Positions 8,551-17,143 are shown, counted from the first letter of the stretch. The stretch: 64,000 nt of DNA from Dyadobacter sp. CECT 9275 (GCF_907164905.1 NZ_CAJRAF010000002.1:372001-436000); one strand, 5' to 3'. A program made the numbers and translations. The notes: generated by a model not told the origin, from the sequence alone.

Positions 8551-9367
8551 AGCGCTTGAGGCCTTTATCTAATACGTTGACAAATTGCTCTCCAAACTCA
8601 AAAGAACACTGCAGTGAGCGGGCAGTAATGAACGGGTAATCAACGATTACGGAAGTTTCCTTACCGAAGTTTCCGTGATATTGCCCCTCAGGACCTACAG
8701 CATCGGAAAGAATATATTCCAGCACATACGGTGGGGGTCCCATGTTCAGGTCGGTGTGCAGGAAGCCGGTACCGTCGTGGTAATCGTATTCAATACAGTG
8801 GCCGGTTACATGTTTACCTTTCAGGATTGATTTTCTTTCGTTGAAATCACGTGCAAAAACCAGTGGTGCCACACCGTAGCAAATTCCGGCAACCGGCATG
8901 TTCTTTTTGTAGAAAGCCAGGATAAGATCATGAACACGCTGATTATTGACCATGTCAATAATAGGTCCGCTGCCCCCTACCAGAAGCAGGGCCGCATATT
9001 CTTCGGTCACTTTTTCAGAAGCAATTTTAAGATCGCTGAAATATTTCTCAAAAACCCTAAGAAAATCAGGAGTTGAAAAATAAGGTCTTTCAGGAATTAA
9101 TTCAGACAGGTTCTGCCGGGTTTCCAGACGGTTGGTAGCCTCAAACGCTTTCACCTTTTCGGCTGCAAGCGGAGTGGTAACACAGGTTCCCAGCGGAGGA
9201 TCTACATAGGTGGTATCGTAACTAGGAGGAAGGGCCTCAGCTTTTTTGCCGGTGGGTGTTATAAATTCAACTTCATAACCTGCTTCTTCGAGTTTTTCAA
9301 GAGGGCCTACAAGCTCGATTCCCCAATAGCCGTATTCGGAGAGAACCGCTAAGATTTTCTTTGACAT
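8540..9367 (-). CDS. DJ-1/PfpI family protein, first gene of the cluster
   Basis: This 275-residue protein is a DJ-1/PfpI-fold paralogue of 93-848. The nucleophile elbow AGICYGVAP puts the cysteine at residue 163, and the conserved glutamate is Glu18 in WGIEL. It carries about 25 more residues than its paralogue, mainly between residues 60 and 115. It is the promoter-proximal gene of the minus-strand cluster and overlaps the ThDP enzyme gene by 11 bases. With an aldehyde-forming ThDP enzyme next door, a glyoxalase III-like or carbonyl-scavenging role is a reasonable guess but is unproven. Confidence 0.85.
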   Translation of the reverse strand: MSKKILAVLSEYGYWGIELVGPLEKLEEAGYEVEFITPTGKKAEALPPSYDTTYVDPPLGTCVTTPLAAEKVKAFEATNRLETRQNLSELIPERPYFSTPDFLRVFEKYFSDLKIASEKVTEEYAALLLVGGSGPIIDMVNNQRVHDLILAFYKKNMPVAGICYGVAPLVFARDFNERKSILKGKHVTGHCIEYDYHDGTGFLHTDLNMGPPPYVLEYILSDAVGPEGQYHGNFGKETSVIVDYPFITARSLQCSFEFGEQFVNVLDKGLKRYGW

Positions 9368-9911
9368 TTGATAGGAAGTTTTATAACGTTAAAATCAGAA
9401 AAGGTTGAGGAAAATTTCATCCTCCGCCCAATTTGCTGCAATAAATTTCGTAAAGCAATATTTGGTCAACACGCATTTCATTACCGAACCTGAAAAATAG
9501 CGGGCTGAACCCGTTGATTCCGTACTTCAAACCGAAGTCATAGAAACCAAGCCTTACAAAGTGCATTTGAGTTTCCCTGTGCAAACGGACAAAATACAAT
9601 AAAACCACCGTTTTTCGATTAATAATGGCAATTTAATACTGTTTTCGGGAAATCTTGCTACATTCGTGTATCTGGACCAGGAAAGATTCCGGAGACTCGC
9701 AAATTACTACGAAATCGTAAATAACGGATATTATTTAGCTAATAAAATTCGAGTTTCTCGTAGTACTAATTCCAATTTTTCGAGTAGTATGTATTGAAAA
9801 AACCCTTTTATCAGAACCTCAGAAGCATGCAAGCTTTCAAAAATACCTTCCCAAAGGATTTTGTCTGTGTGTTCATCAAAATTCAGTCTGCTCAACTTAA
9901 AAATTACTTCA
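9368..9911. other. 544-base divergent intergenic region
   Basis: This gap separates the minus-strand enzyme cluster from the plus-strand signalling genes. I see no convincing gene: a 63-codon minus-strand frame at 9417-9608 has no recognisable features. No exact TAnnTTTG element was found for either direction. The right half is AT-rich and contains the repeated TTTCGTAGTA-like elements listed separately. Confidence 0.6.
9704..9790. promoter_or_regulatory. Repeated TTTCGTAGTA-like elements, candidate operator
   Basis: Three related copies occur: TTACTACGAAA at 9704-9714 (inverted), TTTCTCGTAGTA at 9754-9765, and TTTTCGAGTAGTA ending at 9789. The last two are direct repeats with their TAGTA cores about 24 bases apart, roughly two helical turns, which suits a regulator that binds direct repeats, such as a LytTR protein. 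The elements lie between the enzyme cluster and the LytTR-encoding genes. The repeats are visible in the sequence. Binding by the LytTR protein is inference. Confidence 0.45.
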
Positions 9912-10877
9912 ATGGAACCGTTAAATTTACTTATCGTAGCTATTCGTACAGAGTGGAAGTTTCTTATCTCGGATTCCCTCCAAAAGGCTGGCTACACTTT
10001 TACCGAAACCCATGTAAGCTCCAAACAAGAAGCTTTGGAAGCATGTAATTACTCAAGGTATGACCTCGTTATTTCCAATTGCCGGCTACCAGACGGTGAC
10101 GTTGCAGACTTGGTATCGGTCATAGGTAAGCTCTTTCCATGCCTGGTAATGGCAGAAGGAAAGTGTCCGGTTAACTCGGAAAAAGCACTGTCTCTGCTGG
10201 CCACAGACTTTTATATTACAAGCTCTGAACAGAGTTCCTGGATTTCAGCGGTGGAAAATGCGTTGTCGCAGTGGAAAAAGAATGCCCAGCAAAACCTGCG
10301 GGAACAACGTCTGAAACACTCCACTTTGCATAAAAAAGTGCTCACCCGCGTGGAGGAGGAACTATCTTCGGAAGAAGAATACGAACATTCGGACTCCAAA
10401 ATTTCATCCGTACTTACCCTTCTTCTGGAGGTACTGGATCTGAGTCGGATATACCTTTGTGCCAAACAATCTCCCTCGGAAGGAGAACCAACACTGCTAG
10501 GCAAAACTGAAATAGTGGCGCCGGGTGTAAAAAAAGTAACCTATAAAGATGCCTCGGTTTCGGTTCCCTACTTCAACCGCTGGAACACCATTTTCAGTGC
10601 CAAACAGCCGGTAACAGGTACTTTAACAACCCTTCCCCCAGGTGAGCAGCAATGGCTCAACTATCGCGACAGCCAGTCGTTATTGGCGGTACCTATTTTA
10701 TCAGATGACAACTGGGAAGGATTTATCGGTCTTGAGGATTCATTCAACGCGCGCGAATGGTCCACGGAAGAGATCAATCTGATTGAATCAGTAGCAGAAC
10801 TCATTAAAGACAAACATTTCCAACAAACTCCAACGCCTTATTTTTTTGAAGGCAACATGGTGAGCGCTCAGGTATGA
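9912..10877 (+). CDS. Degenerate receiver-GAF domain signalling protein
   Basis: Starting at ATG 9912 (an upstream frame reaches 9861 but adds only a poor leader) gives 321 residues. Residues 1-120 look like a CheY-type receiver (NLLIVAIRTEWK...YDLVISNCRLPDG), but the phospho-acceptor Asp is Asn56 and the N-terminal acidic pair is missing, so it should not be phosphorylated normally. After a charged coiled linker (about 125-170), residues about 170-305 form a GAF-like domain (ILSDDNWEGFIGLEDSFNAREW). The stop overlaps the kinase start by 4 bases. It probably acts as a small-molecule sensor or partner feeding the LytS/LytTR pair (inference). Confidence 0.75.
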   Translation: MEPLNLLIVAIRTEWKFLISDSLQKAGYTFTETHVSSKQEALEACNYSRYDLVISNCRLPDGDVADLVSVIGKLFPCLVMAEGKCPVNSEKALSLLATDFYITSSEQSSWISAVENALSQWKKNAQQNLREQRLKHSTLHKKVLTRVEEELSSEEEYEHSDSKISSVLTLLLEVLDLSRIYLCAKQSPSEGEPTLLGKTEIVAPGVKKVTYKDASVSVPYFNRWNTIFSAKQPVTGTLTTLPPGEQQWLNYRDSQSLLAVPILSDDNWEGFIGLEDSFNAREWSTEEINLIESVAELIKDKHFQQTPTPYFFEGNMVSAQV

Positions 10878-11920
10878 CCGTAGACTCCCGCTACCAGAAA
10901 GGGATGTCCTTAGGCTGGCGGCTGTGTCTGATCGTTAGCCTTTTTGCATCCATACCCCGTCTGATATTTGTATGGAGTCCTTATTATTCCGGTTCCATCC
11001 TTGGAACCGGAATACGGGATATGCTGATCCAGTTCGTTTTTAGTTTTTTGTTTGCCTGGGTCTTCCTGCATATCTGTCTTAACTATACGTACCAGAGAAT
11101 CAACTGGTTTAACCGTCAAAAGAACTGGGTTAAATTGATTTCTCTCACGGGAATTTTCGTAAGCCTCAACGAAATTCTGGTTGGTCTTAAAATATTACTG
11201 GACCAGGACGATTCTGACGTCATTCTTTTTCGGCTGGTCTATTATCTATACCATTTTTTGGTAGTGCTCACGATTATCGCGTTCAGGTACTTTCTGCTGA
11301 CCACCCAGGCCAACTATAAGATAGGCCTTGAAAACGAACAGCTGAAACGGGAACAGCTAAAAGCCCAGCTTGAAGCACTCAGAAACCAGCTTAATCCTCA
11401 TTTTTTGTTTAACGCACTGAACATACTGAATATATCCATTGTTACCAATCCTGATCTGGCGCAGCGCATTGTACTGGATCTGTCCGATATACTTCGCTAC
11501 AACCTGAAGGTACAGAATCAGAACCTGGTGCTCCTTCAGGATGAACTGGACGCGGCAAGGTCATATCTGGACCTTTATAAGGCTCGTTTCGGAGAAAAAC
11601 TGGTTTTCTATTTCGCCAACATCGAGATGACCAAGCAGTGGTATATCATTCCGCTATCGTTGCAGATACTAATTGAAAACGCCATAAAGCATAATGTGAT
11701 TACCTCGCATCAGGTTCTTTCTATTGAGGTAAAACTTTCTGAAACAGATAAAAAACTGACGGTTATCAATTCGGTAAATAAAAAACAGCAGGTTCCGGGA
11801 ACAGGAATTGGCCTGAAAAACCTTGATAAAAGATATAAAATCCAAACAGGCGAAAAGCCTCTTTTGCTCGAAGACGAGCAGTTATTTACCGTACAAGTAC
11901 CCTTGATTGAAGTTCCATGA
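10874..11920 (+). CDS. LytS/YehU-type sensor histidine kinase
   Basis: This 348-residue protein has about four hydrophobic segments within residues 14-145, a short coiled linker (ENEQLKREQLKAQLEALRNQ), then the His_kinase box NPHFLFNALNIL with the phospho-accepting His176. The HATPase N-box follows (LILIENAIKHN-like, in LQILIENAIKHN), and GTGIGLKNLDKRY forms the G-box. This is the standard Bacteroidota LytS-like membrane kinase, which phosphorylates a LytTR partner. Both its ends overlap neighbours by ATGA, so the three genes are translationally coupled. The transmembrane part has no extra sensor domain, which suggests that the upstream GAF protein may contribute signal input. Confidence 0.88.
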   Translation: MTVDSRYQKGMSLGWRLCLIVSLFASIPRLIFVWSPYYSGSILGTGIRDMLIQFVFSFLFAWVFLHICLNYTYQRINWFNRQKNWVKLISLTGIFVSLNEILVGLKILLDQDDSDVILFRLVYYLYHFLVVLTIIAFRYFLLTTQANYKIGLENEQLKREQLKAQLEALRNQLNPHFLFNALNILNISIVTNPDLAQRIVLDLSDILRYNLKVQNQNLVLLQDELDAARSYLDLYKARFGEKLVFYFANIEMTKQWYIIPLSLQILIENAIKHNVITSHQVLSIEVKLSETDKKLTVINSVNKKQQVPGTGIGLKNLDKRYKIQTGEKPLLLEDEQLFTVQVPLIEVP

Positions 11921-12690
11921 CTAAAATTCTAATTATTGAAGACGAGCAACCCGCAGGCGAATACCTCACCCAGCTGATCCGGAAAATAGACACAAAGGCT
12001 GAAATCCTGGACGTTCTGGAAAGTGTGGAAATGGCCGTCAACTGGCTTGGCCACAACAAAATGCCTGATCTTATTTTCCTCGATGTGCAGCTGGGAGACG
12101 GAACTTGTTTTCAGATTTTTGAGCAGATATCGATCACTTGCCCGGTCATATTCACCACCGCCCACGATGAATACGCAATAAGGGCTTTCAAACTTAACAG
12201 TGTTGATTACCTCCTTAAACCGATCCGGCTGGAGGCCCTCAGGTTCAGTCTTGAAAAATATTACCAGCTGAATTCCGAAAATGCCATCAGTAAAGTAAGG
12301 CACCTTGAAGAAATGATGCACAGCCAGATACTGAACAGGAAAAGTCCGCGCCGCAGCTTTCTGGTCCCCTATCGTGATAAGCTGATACCCATCAAAGATG
12401 TGGATTTTGCGTGGCTCACCATCCGGAACAGTGTGGTGGTTGCCATGCTGCATGACGAACGGAACCTGGTGGTAGACAAATCCCTTGAAGAGCTGGAAAA
12501 CCAGCTGGACCCATCCAATTTTTTCCGTGCCAACCGCCAGTTTATCATTGCCAGGGACTGTATCCGTGAAATTGAGCTTTATTTTAATGGCAGGCTGCTG
12601 GTACGTACATTCCCGATTTCCCCCATTCAGATACTTATCAGCAAGGAAAGGGTACCCGTTTTTAAAAAATGGTTTGAAGAAACGGACTAA
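11917..12690 (+). CDS. LytTR family response regulator
   Basis: This 257-residue protein has a normal receiver domain (Glu8/Asp9, phospho-Asp56 in LIFLDVQLGDG, then TTAHDEYA and LLKPI) followed by a LytTR DNA-binding domain (about 150-255, with DVDFAWLTIRNSVVV and FFRANRQFIIARDCI). LytTR proteins bind pairs of direct repeats about two helical turns apart. The gene overlaps the kinase by 4 bases, making the two a cognate pair. The divergent enzyme cluster across 9368-9911 is the obvious candidate target, together with autoregulation (inference). Confidence 0.9.
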   Translation: MTKILIIEDEQPAGEYLTQLIRKIDTKAEILDVLESVEMAVNWLGHNKMPDLIFLDVQLGDGTCFQIFEQISITCPVIFTTAHDEYAIRAFKLNSVDYLLKPIRLEALRFSLEKYYQLNSENAISKVRHLEEMMHSQILNRKSPRRSFLVPYRDKLIPIKDVDFAWLTIRNSVVVAMLHDERNLVVDKSLEELENQLDPSNFFRANRQFIIARDCIREIELYFNGRLLVRTFPISPIQILISKERVPVFKKWFEETD

Positions 12691-12817
12691 GTACTTTAAC
12701 CGATCAATTTTTCAGTTTAGTCTCCGATATTTTCCGGTTCACTGTCTGAGACCCGTATTTTTTAGCTAAAATCAGGAAATTAGATTTCGAAAACTCTTAA
12801 CCCCATTTTGTCAGGAA

Positions 12818-13819
12818 ATGTATACAGCCCGGGAAATCAAAGCAGGTATTATTCTTTCATTCGCCTGGCGAGCCATTTTGGCCAATTTCATTTATGCCAC
12901 GGTATTGTGCAGCATCAGTTTTATTGGTAAGGTTCCCATAGGCATATCCTTCGTTCCGATCGGCCTCATTGGTACAGCAGTGGCCTTTTACGTAGGTTTC
13001 AAAAATAACTCGTCCTACGAAAGGCTCTGGGAAGCCCGCAGAATCTGGGGTAGTGTTGTCAATGCCAGCCGTACCTGGGGGGCTTTTGTAATCGCCAATG
13101 TAAAATCTACGGGCCTTGTAGCGGATGAAGCAAGCAAGGAACAGCAGTCAAAGCTCATCCACAGGCACATTGCCTACGTGAATGCCATGCGGATACAGCT
13201 ACGCCAAAAAGCCGTTTGGAACGAGGACAGTAATATTGCGCGCGAAGTGGTGAAGCAGCACAATCCCAGTGATAATTCACCGCTTAAAGACGACCTGCTT
13301 CATTTCATGCCGGAAGTGGAAGTCAACTACGTTTTAGCAAGAAAAAACCCTGCCACCCAGATTATGAAAATGCAGGCCAAACATCTGGACGAACTTTACA
13401 AAAATAACGCCATCCACGAGCTTTTCTATTTTCAGCTCATGAATCTGGTTCAGGAGTTTTATAACCAGCAGGGAGCGGCCGAACGTATCAAGAATTTCCC
13501 TTTCCCCAGACAGTATGCCTATTTCAGCAAGGTTTTTGTTCAGTTACTGATTCTGGTATTACCCTTTGGGCTGATCAACGAATTCGCCAAACTGGGAGGA
13601 AATCTGGTGTGGCTTGCAATCCCCTGTCACATTGTTATTTCCTGGGTATTCACAACCATGGAAGTGGTGGGAGATACAAGTGAAAACCCGTTTGAAAATG
13701 CCATCAACGATGTTCCGATGACCGCCATCTGTCGTACAATTGAGATTGATCTGCGCGAAATGCTGGAAGAAGAGAATATACCGGCACCTATTCAGGCGGT
13801 CAACAATATTTTGATGTAA
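12818..13819 (+). CDS. Bestrophin family (UPF0187) anion channel
   Basis: This 333-residue protein shows the bacterial bestrophin pattern: an N-terminal transmembrane pair, the conserved GFKNNSSYERLWEARRIWG region (about 67-85, too long to be chance), PFPRQYAYF near 227-235, two further membrane helices, and the C-terminal SENPFENAINDVPM motif. Bacterial bestrophins form pentameric channels; eukaryotic members pass chloride and bicarbonate. A weak -7-like element TAGATTTC lies at 12781-12788. The next gene, 82 bases downstream on the same strand, encodes an LCIB/theta-type carbonic anhydrase-like protein, which points to a bicarbonate role here (inference). Ion selectivity cannot be read from sequence. 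Confidence 0.9.
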   Translation: MYTAREIKAGIILSFAWRAILANFIYATVLCSISFIGKVPIGISFVPIGLIGTAVAFYVGFKNNSSYERLWEARRIWGSVVNASRTWGAFVIANVKSTGLVADEASKEQQSKLIHRHIAYVNAMRIQLRQKAVWNEDSNIAREVVKQHNPSDNSPLKDDLLHFMPEVEVNYVLARKNPATQIMKMQAKHLDELYKNNAIHELFYFQLMNLVQEFYNQQGAAERIKNFPFPRQYAYFSKVFVQLLILVLPFGLINEFAKLGGNLVWLAIPCHIVISWVFTTMEVVGDTSENPFENAINDVPMTAICRTIEIDLREMLEEENIPAPIQAVNNILM

Positions 13820-13901
13820 CAATCCAATACGGTCCGTTGTCTCTATAAGAGAGGCTGTTCTGTTAAACAAAAAAGATCACTACTCAACTTTTTCAATTGA
13901 T

Positions 13902-14621
13902 ATGTTAGAAAAAATTCGTCAGCACTACCCCCAGGCCATCCGTTCGAATGATTTTATACTCGGTACTTACAGCGCCGTGTCCCAGTATAATCTCCCGCCC
14001 GAAAAAATAATGCTGGCCCATTCCATCTGTTCCGATGACGTCAATGCGATCGAGTATCCGGAGGAAGGTCGCCAGATGCTGGGCCCTTTTAACCTGGGAG
14101 GCCTGAACGGATTTCCCTTCACCGGACTGACCGGGATGGCGGCGTTTTCGCATCATATACCTAACGACGGTGCCGCGATGATTTTTTATGCGCCGCATAT
14201 CGGCATCAGCGACAGCGGGGCACCGGGTAAAATCCTCAGGGTCGGCCAGGAATCGGAGTCCAGCTGCTGCGGCGCCGCTATACTTGCCCTCGGCAGATTA
14301 CAAAATGACGAGATTGATCCCGGACAAAAGCCATTTGACGACTACCAGCAGCACGCCTTACAGGAATTCCTCTACAACGAGAAAGAACGTGTACTCACAG
14401 CAGAGTCGCCCATTAAGGAAGCAACAGAAATCATCTTCGAACAATCGGGTAAAATGATCGATAATCTGATCCAAAAAACAAGCTTTACGGGAAGGTATCT
14501 CTTTGTAATTGGGGCAATTATCATCAATACGGACTGGCGGCATGGCTCATTTCTGGAACTACGCCGGTTTGAAGAATGGGATATTGTGAGCAAAAAAAAG
14601 ATAAAAGATCTGTATTTTTAG
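13902..14621 (+). CDS. LCIB/theta-type (CGHR domain) carbonic anhydrase-like protein
   Basis: This 239-residue protein matches my memory of the limiting-CO2-inducible protein B/C family, whose Cys-Gly-His-rich domain has a beta-carbonic-anhydrase-like fold and includes the diatom theta enzymes. Visible blocks, in order: HSICSDD (Cys43, Asp45/46), GGLNGFPFTGLTGMAAFSHH (66-85), APHIGIS (His99) and SSCCGAA (Cys122/Cys123). These give a plausible Cys/His/Cys zinc site plus the acidic residue expected in beta-type enzymes. It is a single domain with no signal peptide, so it is soluble. It sits between a bestrophin gene and a Kef-like antiporter pair. Interconversion of CO2 and bicarbonate is the likely role. 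I recognised the family from motifs without a search. Confidence 0.72.
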   Translation: MLEKIRQHYPQAIRSNDFILGTYSAVSQYNLPPEKIMLAHSICSDDVNAIEYPEEGRQMLGPFNLGGLNGFPFTGLTGMAAFSHHIPNDGAAMIFYAPHIGISDSGAPGKILRVGQESESSCCGAAILALGRLQNDEIDPGQKPFDDYQQHALQEFLYNEKERVLTAESPIKEATEIIFEQSGKMIDNLIQKTSFTGRYLFVIGAIIINTDWRHGSFLELRRFEEWDIVSKKKIKDLYF

Positions 14622-14657
14622 CTATCTTAGATTATTTGTCAGCGATAACCCTGATAC

Positions 14658-15257
14658 ATGCAAAACCGAATACTCGTATTGTTTGCTCATCCTATCTATG
14701 AAAAATCAAGGATTCACCGCAAACTGGTCAGCCAGATTCCTGGCAATGTAACTTTTCGTGACCTGTACGAAATATACCCCGAATTCAATATTGACATAGA
14801 AGCAGAAAAACAGCTGCTGCTTGATCACGATATCATCATCTGGCAACATCCGATATACTGGTACAGTTGCCCGGCGATCCTCAAGCAGTGGATTGACCTG
14901 GTGCTGGAAGCCGGCTGGGCTTACGGCCCCGGTGGTGATGCACTTACCGGCAAGGCCGTATTTCAGGTGATTTCCGCCGGAGGGCCGTCGGTAGCCTATC
15001 AGCACGAAGGTTATAACCGCTATACAATCGGTGAATTCCTCGCACCCTTCGACCGCACGGTGGAATTGTGCAGGATGTTGTATCTGCCTCCTTTCGTGGT
15101 ACATGGCACACACCGCCTGGCCAAAGACGACATTGGAGCACTGGCCCGGGATTATGGTTATCTGCTGGATTATATGAGCAATAACAAGCTTGATTATCGG
15201 GCCTTGGGGCAATATAAATATCTGAACGATTGGGTCACTGAAATAATAAATTCATGA
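14658..15257 (+). CDS. KefF/KefG-like NAD(P)H:quinone oxidoreductase, flavodoxin fold
   Basis: This 199-residue protein has the flavodoxin-like fold of KefF/MdaB-type proteins: RILVLFAHPIYEKSRIHRKL at the N-terminus (FMN phosphate site), IIWQHPIYWYSCPAILKQWIDLVLEAGWAYG-type central motif (about 72-102), and the GG(P) loop VISAGGPSVAYQHEGYN. In enteric bacteria KefF and KefG are soluble activators of KefC and KefB. Its stop overlaps the antiporter start by 4 bases, matching the kefF-kefC arrangement. It lies 36 bases after the carbonic anhydrase-like gene, so all four genes from 12818 may share a transcript. Confidence 0.85.
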   Translation: MQNRILVLFAHPIYEKSRIHRKLVSQIPGNVTFRDLYEIYPEFNIDIEAEKQLLLDHDIIIWQHPIYWYSCPAILKQWIDLVLEAGWAYGPGGDALTGKAVFQVISAGGPSVAYQHEGYNRYTIGEFLAPFDRTVELCRMLYLPPFVVHGTHRLAKDDIGALARDYGYLLDYMSNNKLDYRALGQYKYLNDWVTEIINS

Positions 15258-17143
15258 GCAGCGGTTTTCTTGCACAAGCATTGGTTTATCTGTCGGCAGC
15301 GGTTCTCTGCGTGCCGATAGCCAAAAGAATAGGAATGAGTTCGGTGCTGGGTTATCTGATTTCAGGTATTGTCATCGGACCTTTCGTGCTGGGTTTTATC
15401 GGGCATGAGGGTGAAGGAATTATGCACGTAGCAGAATTCGGTGTGGTGATGATGCTCTTTCTCATTGGTCTTGAACTGGAGCCACAGGCCTTCTGGCAAA
15501 TGCGCAAAGCCATCGCTGGTTTTGGGTTATCCCAGCTGCTGGGTACAACTGCATTGCTTTTTCTGCTATTCCTGTCCATGGGCTGGGGCTGGACCATGGC
15601 GGTTTCCATCGGCCTGGCACTGACTATGTCGTCCACAGCCATTGTTCTTCAGACGCTGAAAGAAAAAGGACTATCTAAAACACAGGCGGGAGAGGCATCT
15701 TTTTCTGTATTGTTGTTTCAGGATATTGCTGTTATTCCAATCCTCGCTATTTTACCCCTGCTGGCTACAACAGACATTGCCCCAGACGCTGCCCATCCTT
15801 CCCTGCTGGGTTCATTGCCTGCCTGGTTACAAACCATTATAGTCATTGGCGCGGTAGCATCCATTTATGGATTGGGAAGATACGTTGTCGTACCGCTGCT
15901 GCGGGTGATAGCCAAAACAGGTCTGCGTGAAATGTTCACAGCTTCCTCTCTCCTCCTCGTGGTTGCCGTAGCTTATCTGATGGAGATGGTAGGACTAAGC
16001 CCTGCGCTCGGCACATTTGTAGCCGGTGTGGTACTGGCAAACAGTGAATTCAGGCATGAGCTGGAAAGTGATATTGAACCCTTCAAAGGACTTTTGCTGG
16101 GCTTATTTTTTATGGGTGTGGGAGCATCTATCAATTTCCAGCTGCTAATGGACGCGCCTGCACAGATAGCAACCATGGTTTTCGCTGTGATCATCATCAA
16201 ATTTGCGGTGCTGTTTGCCATTGGAAGAAAATTCAAACTGGCGAATGACCAGAATTTTATGTTTGCATTTGGCCTTAGTCAGGTAGGTGAATTTGCATTT
16301 GTGCTGCTGTCTTTCAGCGGGCTGCTTCAGATTATCGATGAAGAATGGCTTGGAAAGCTGACTGCCGTAACGGCCATCAGCATGATGACGACTCCCCTGC
16401 TTCTGTTGTTCAACGAAAAAGTGATTGAACCTCGTTTTGGTATCAAACAAAACCCGGATGAAAAACCTGCCGACACGATTGAAGAACAGCACAGTGTGAT
16501 CATTGCCGGATTCGGACATTTCGGAAGTACCATCGGGCGACTGTTACGTGCAAATGGCATTGAAGCTACCATTCTTGATAACAATTCTGACCAGGTGGAA
16601 CTGCTTCGCCGTATGGGTTTCAAGGTATACTACGGAGATGCTACGCGGCTGGATCTGCTTAAATCGGCCGGAATTGAAACTGCAACGTTGTTAATCGCCG
16701 CCATTGACTCCCCTGAAACAAATAATGACCTGGCACATACCGTTCGAAAGCATTTTCCGCATATCAAAATATTCGCCCGGGCACGCAACCGCTTCGACGC
16801 CTATGAATTAATGGAAATGGGTGTTAAGAATATTTACCGGGAAACACTCTATACCGCTGTGCATCTGGCTGTTGAAGCCTTGAACGAAGTGGGATTCAGA
16901 AAACATACTGCCACGCGCCAGGGGCAAAAATTTATCCAGTACGATGAAAACGCCATGGCAAAATTGCTGGCTTCCAGGCACGATAAGCGTGAACACGCCA
17001 TCAATGTACGCCACGAGATTGAGATACAGGAAAAACTTTTGCAGAATGACCTGGTTACGCAATTCTCAGTGGAAGACCATTCGTGGGATAGCAACTTCCT
17101 CCGTGAGGTATTATTCGGTAAAGACGCTAAAGTTGAGGATTAG
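15254..17143 (+). CDS. KefB/KefC-like K+:H+ antiporter (CPA2) with RCK/TrkA-N domain
   Basis: This 629-residue protein has about 12 membrane helices (residues 1-385) of the CPA2 family. The core helices include GLELEP and SMSSTAIVLQ-like segments (LTMSSTAIVLQTLKEKG). They are followed by a cytoplasmic Rossmann RCK domain (about 410-530, IIAGFGHFGSTIGRLL with GxGxxG) and a charged C-terminal tail. It exchanges K+ for H+ and in known systems is gated by nucleotides or glutathione adducts. The preceding KefF-like gene overlaps by 4 bases. Linked to a bestrophin and a carbonic anhydrase-like gene, it may help balance cytoplasmic pH during bicarbonate movement (inference). Confidence 0.9.
   Translation: MSSGFLAQALVYLSAAVLCVPIAKRIGMSSVLGYLISGIVIGPFVLGFIGHEGEGIMHVAEFGVVMMLFLIGLELEPQAFWQMRKAIAGFGLSQLLGTTALLFLLFLSMGWGWTMAVSIGLALTMSSTAIVLQTLKEKGLSKTQAGEASFSVLLFQDIAVIPILAILPLLATTDIAPDAAHPSLLGSLPAWLQTIIVIGAVASIYGLGRYVVVPLLRVIAKTGLREMFTASSLLLVVAVAYLMEMVGLSPALGTFVAGVVLANSEFRHELESDIEPFKGLLLGLFFMGVGASINFQLLMDAPAQIATMVFAVIIIKFAVLFAIGRKFKLANDQNFMFAFGLSQVGEFAFVLLSFSGLLQIIDEEWLGKLTAVTAISMMTTPLLLLFNEKVIEPRFGIKQNPDEKPADTIEEQHSVIIAGFGHFGSTIGRLLRANGIEATILDNNSDQVELLRRMGFKVYYGDATRLDLLKSAGIETATLLIAAIDSPETNNDLAHTVRKHFPHIKIFARARNRFDAYELMEMGVKNIYRETLYTAVHLAVEALNEVGFRKHTATRQGQKFIQYDENAMAKLLASRHDKREHAINVRHEIEIQEKLLQNDLVTQFSVEDHSWDSNFLREVLFGKDAKVED

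Noticed and set aside
9417..9608. 63-codon minus-strand frame in the divergent gap
   Set aside because: No recognisable motif and amino-acid content typical of translated intergenic sequence.
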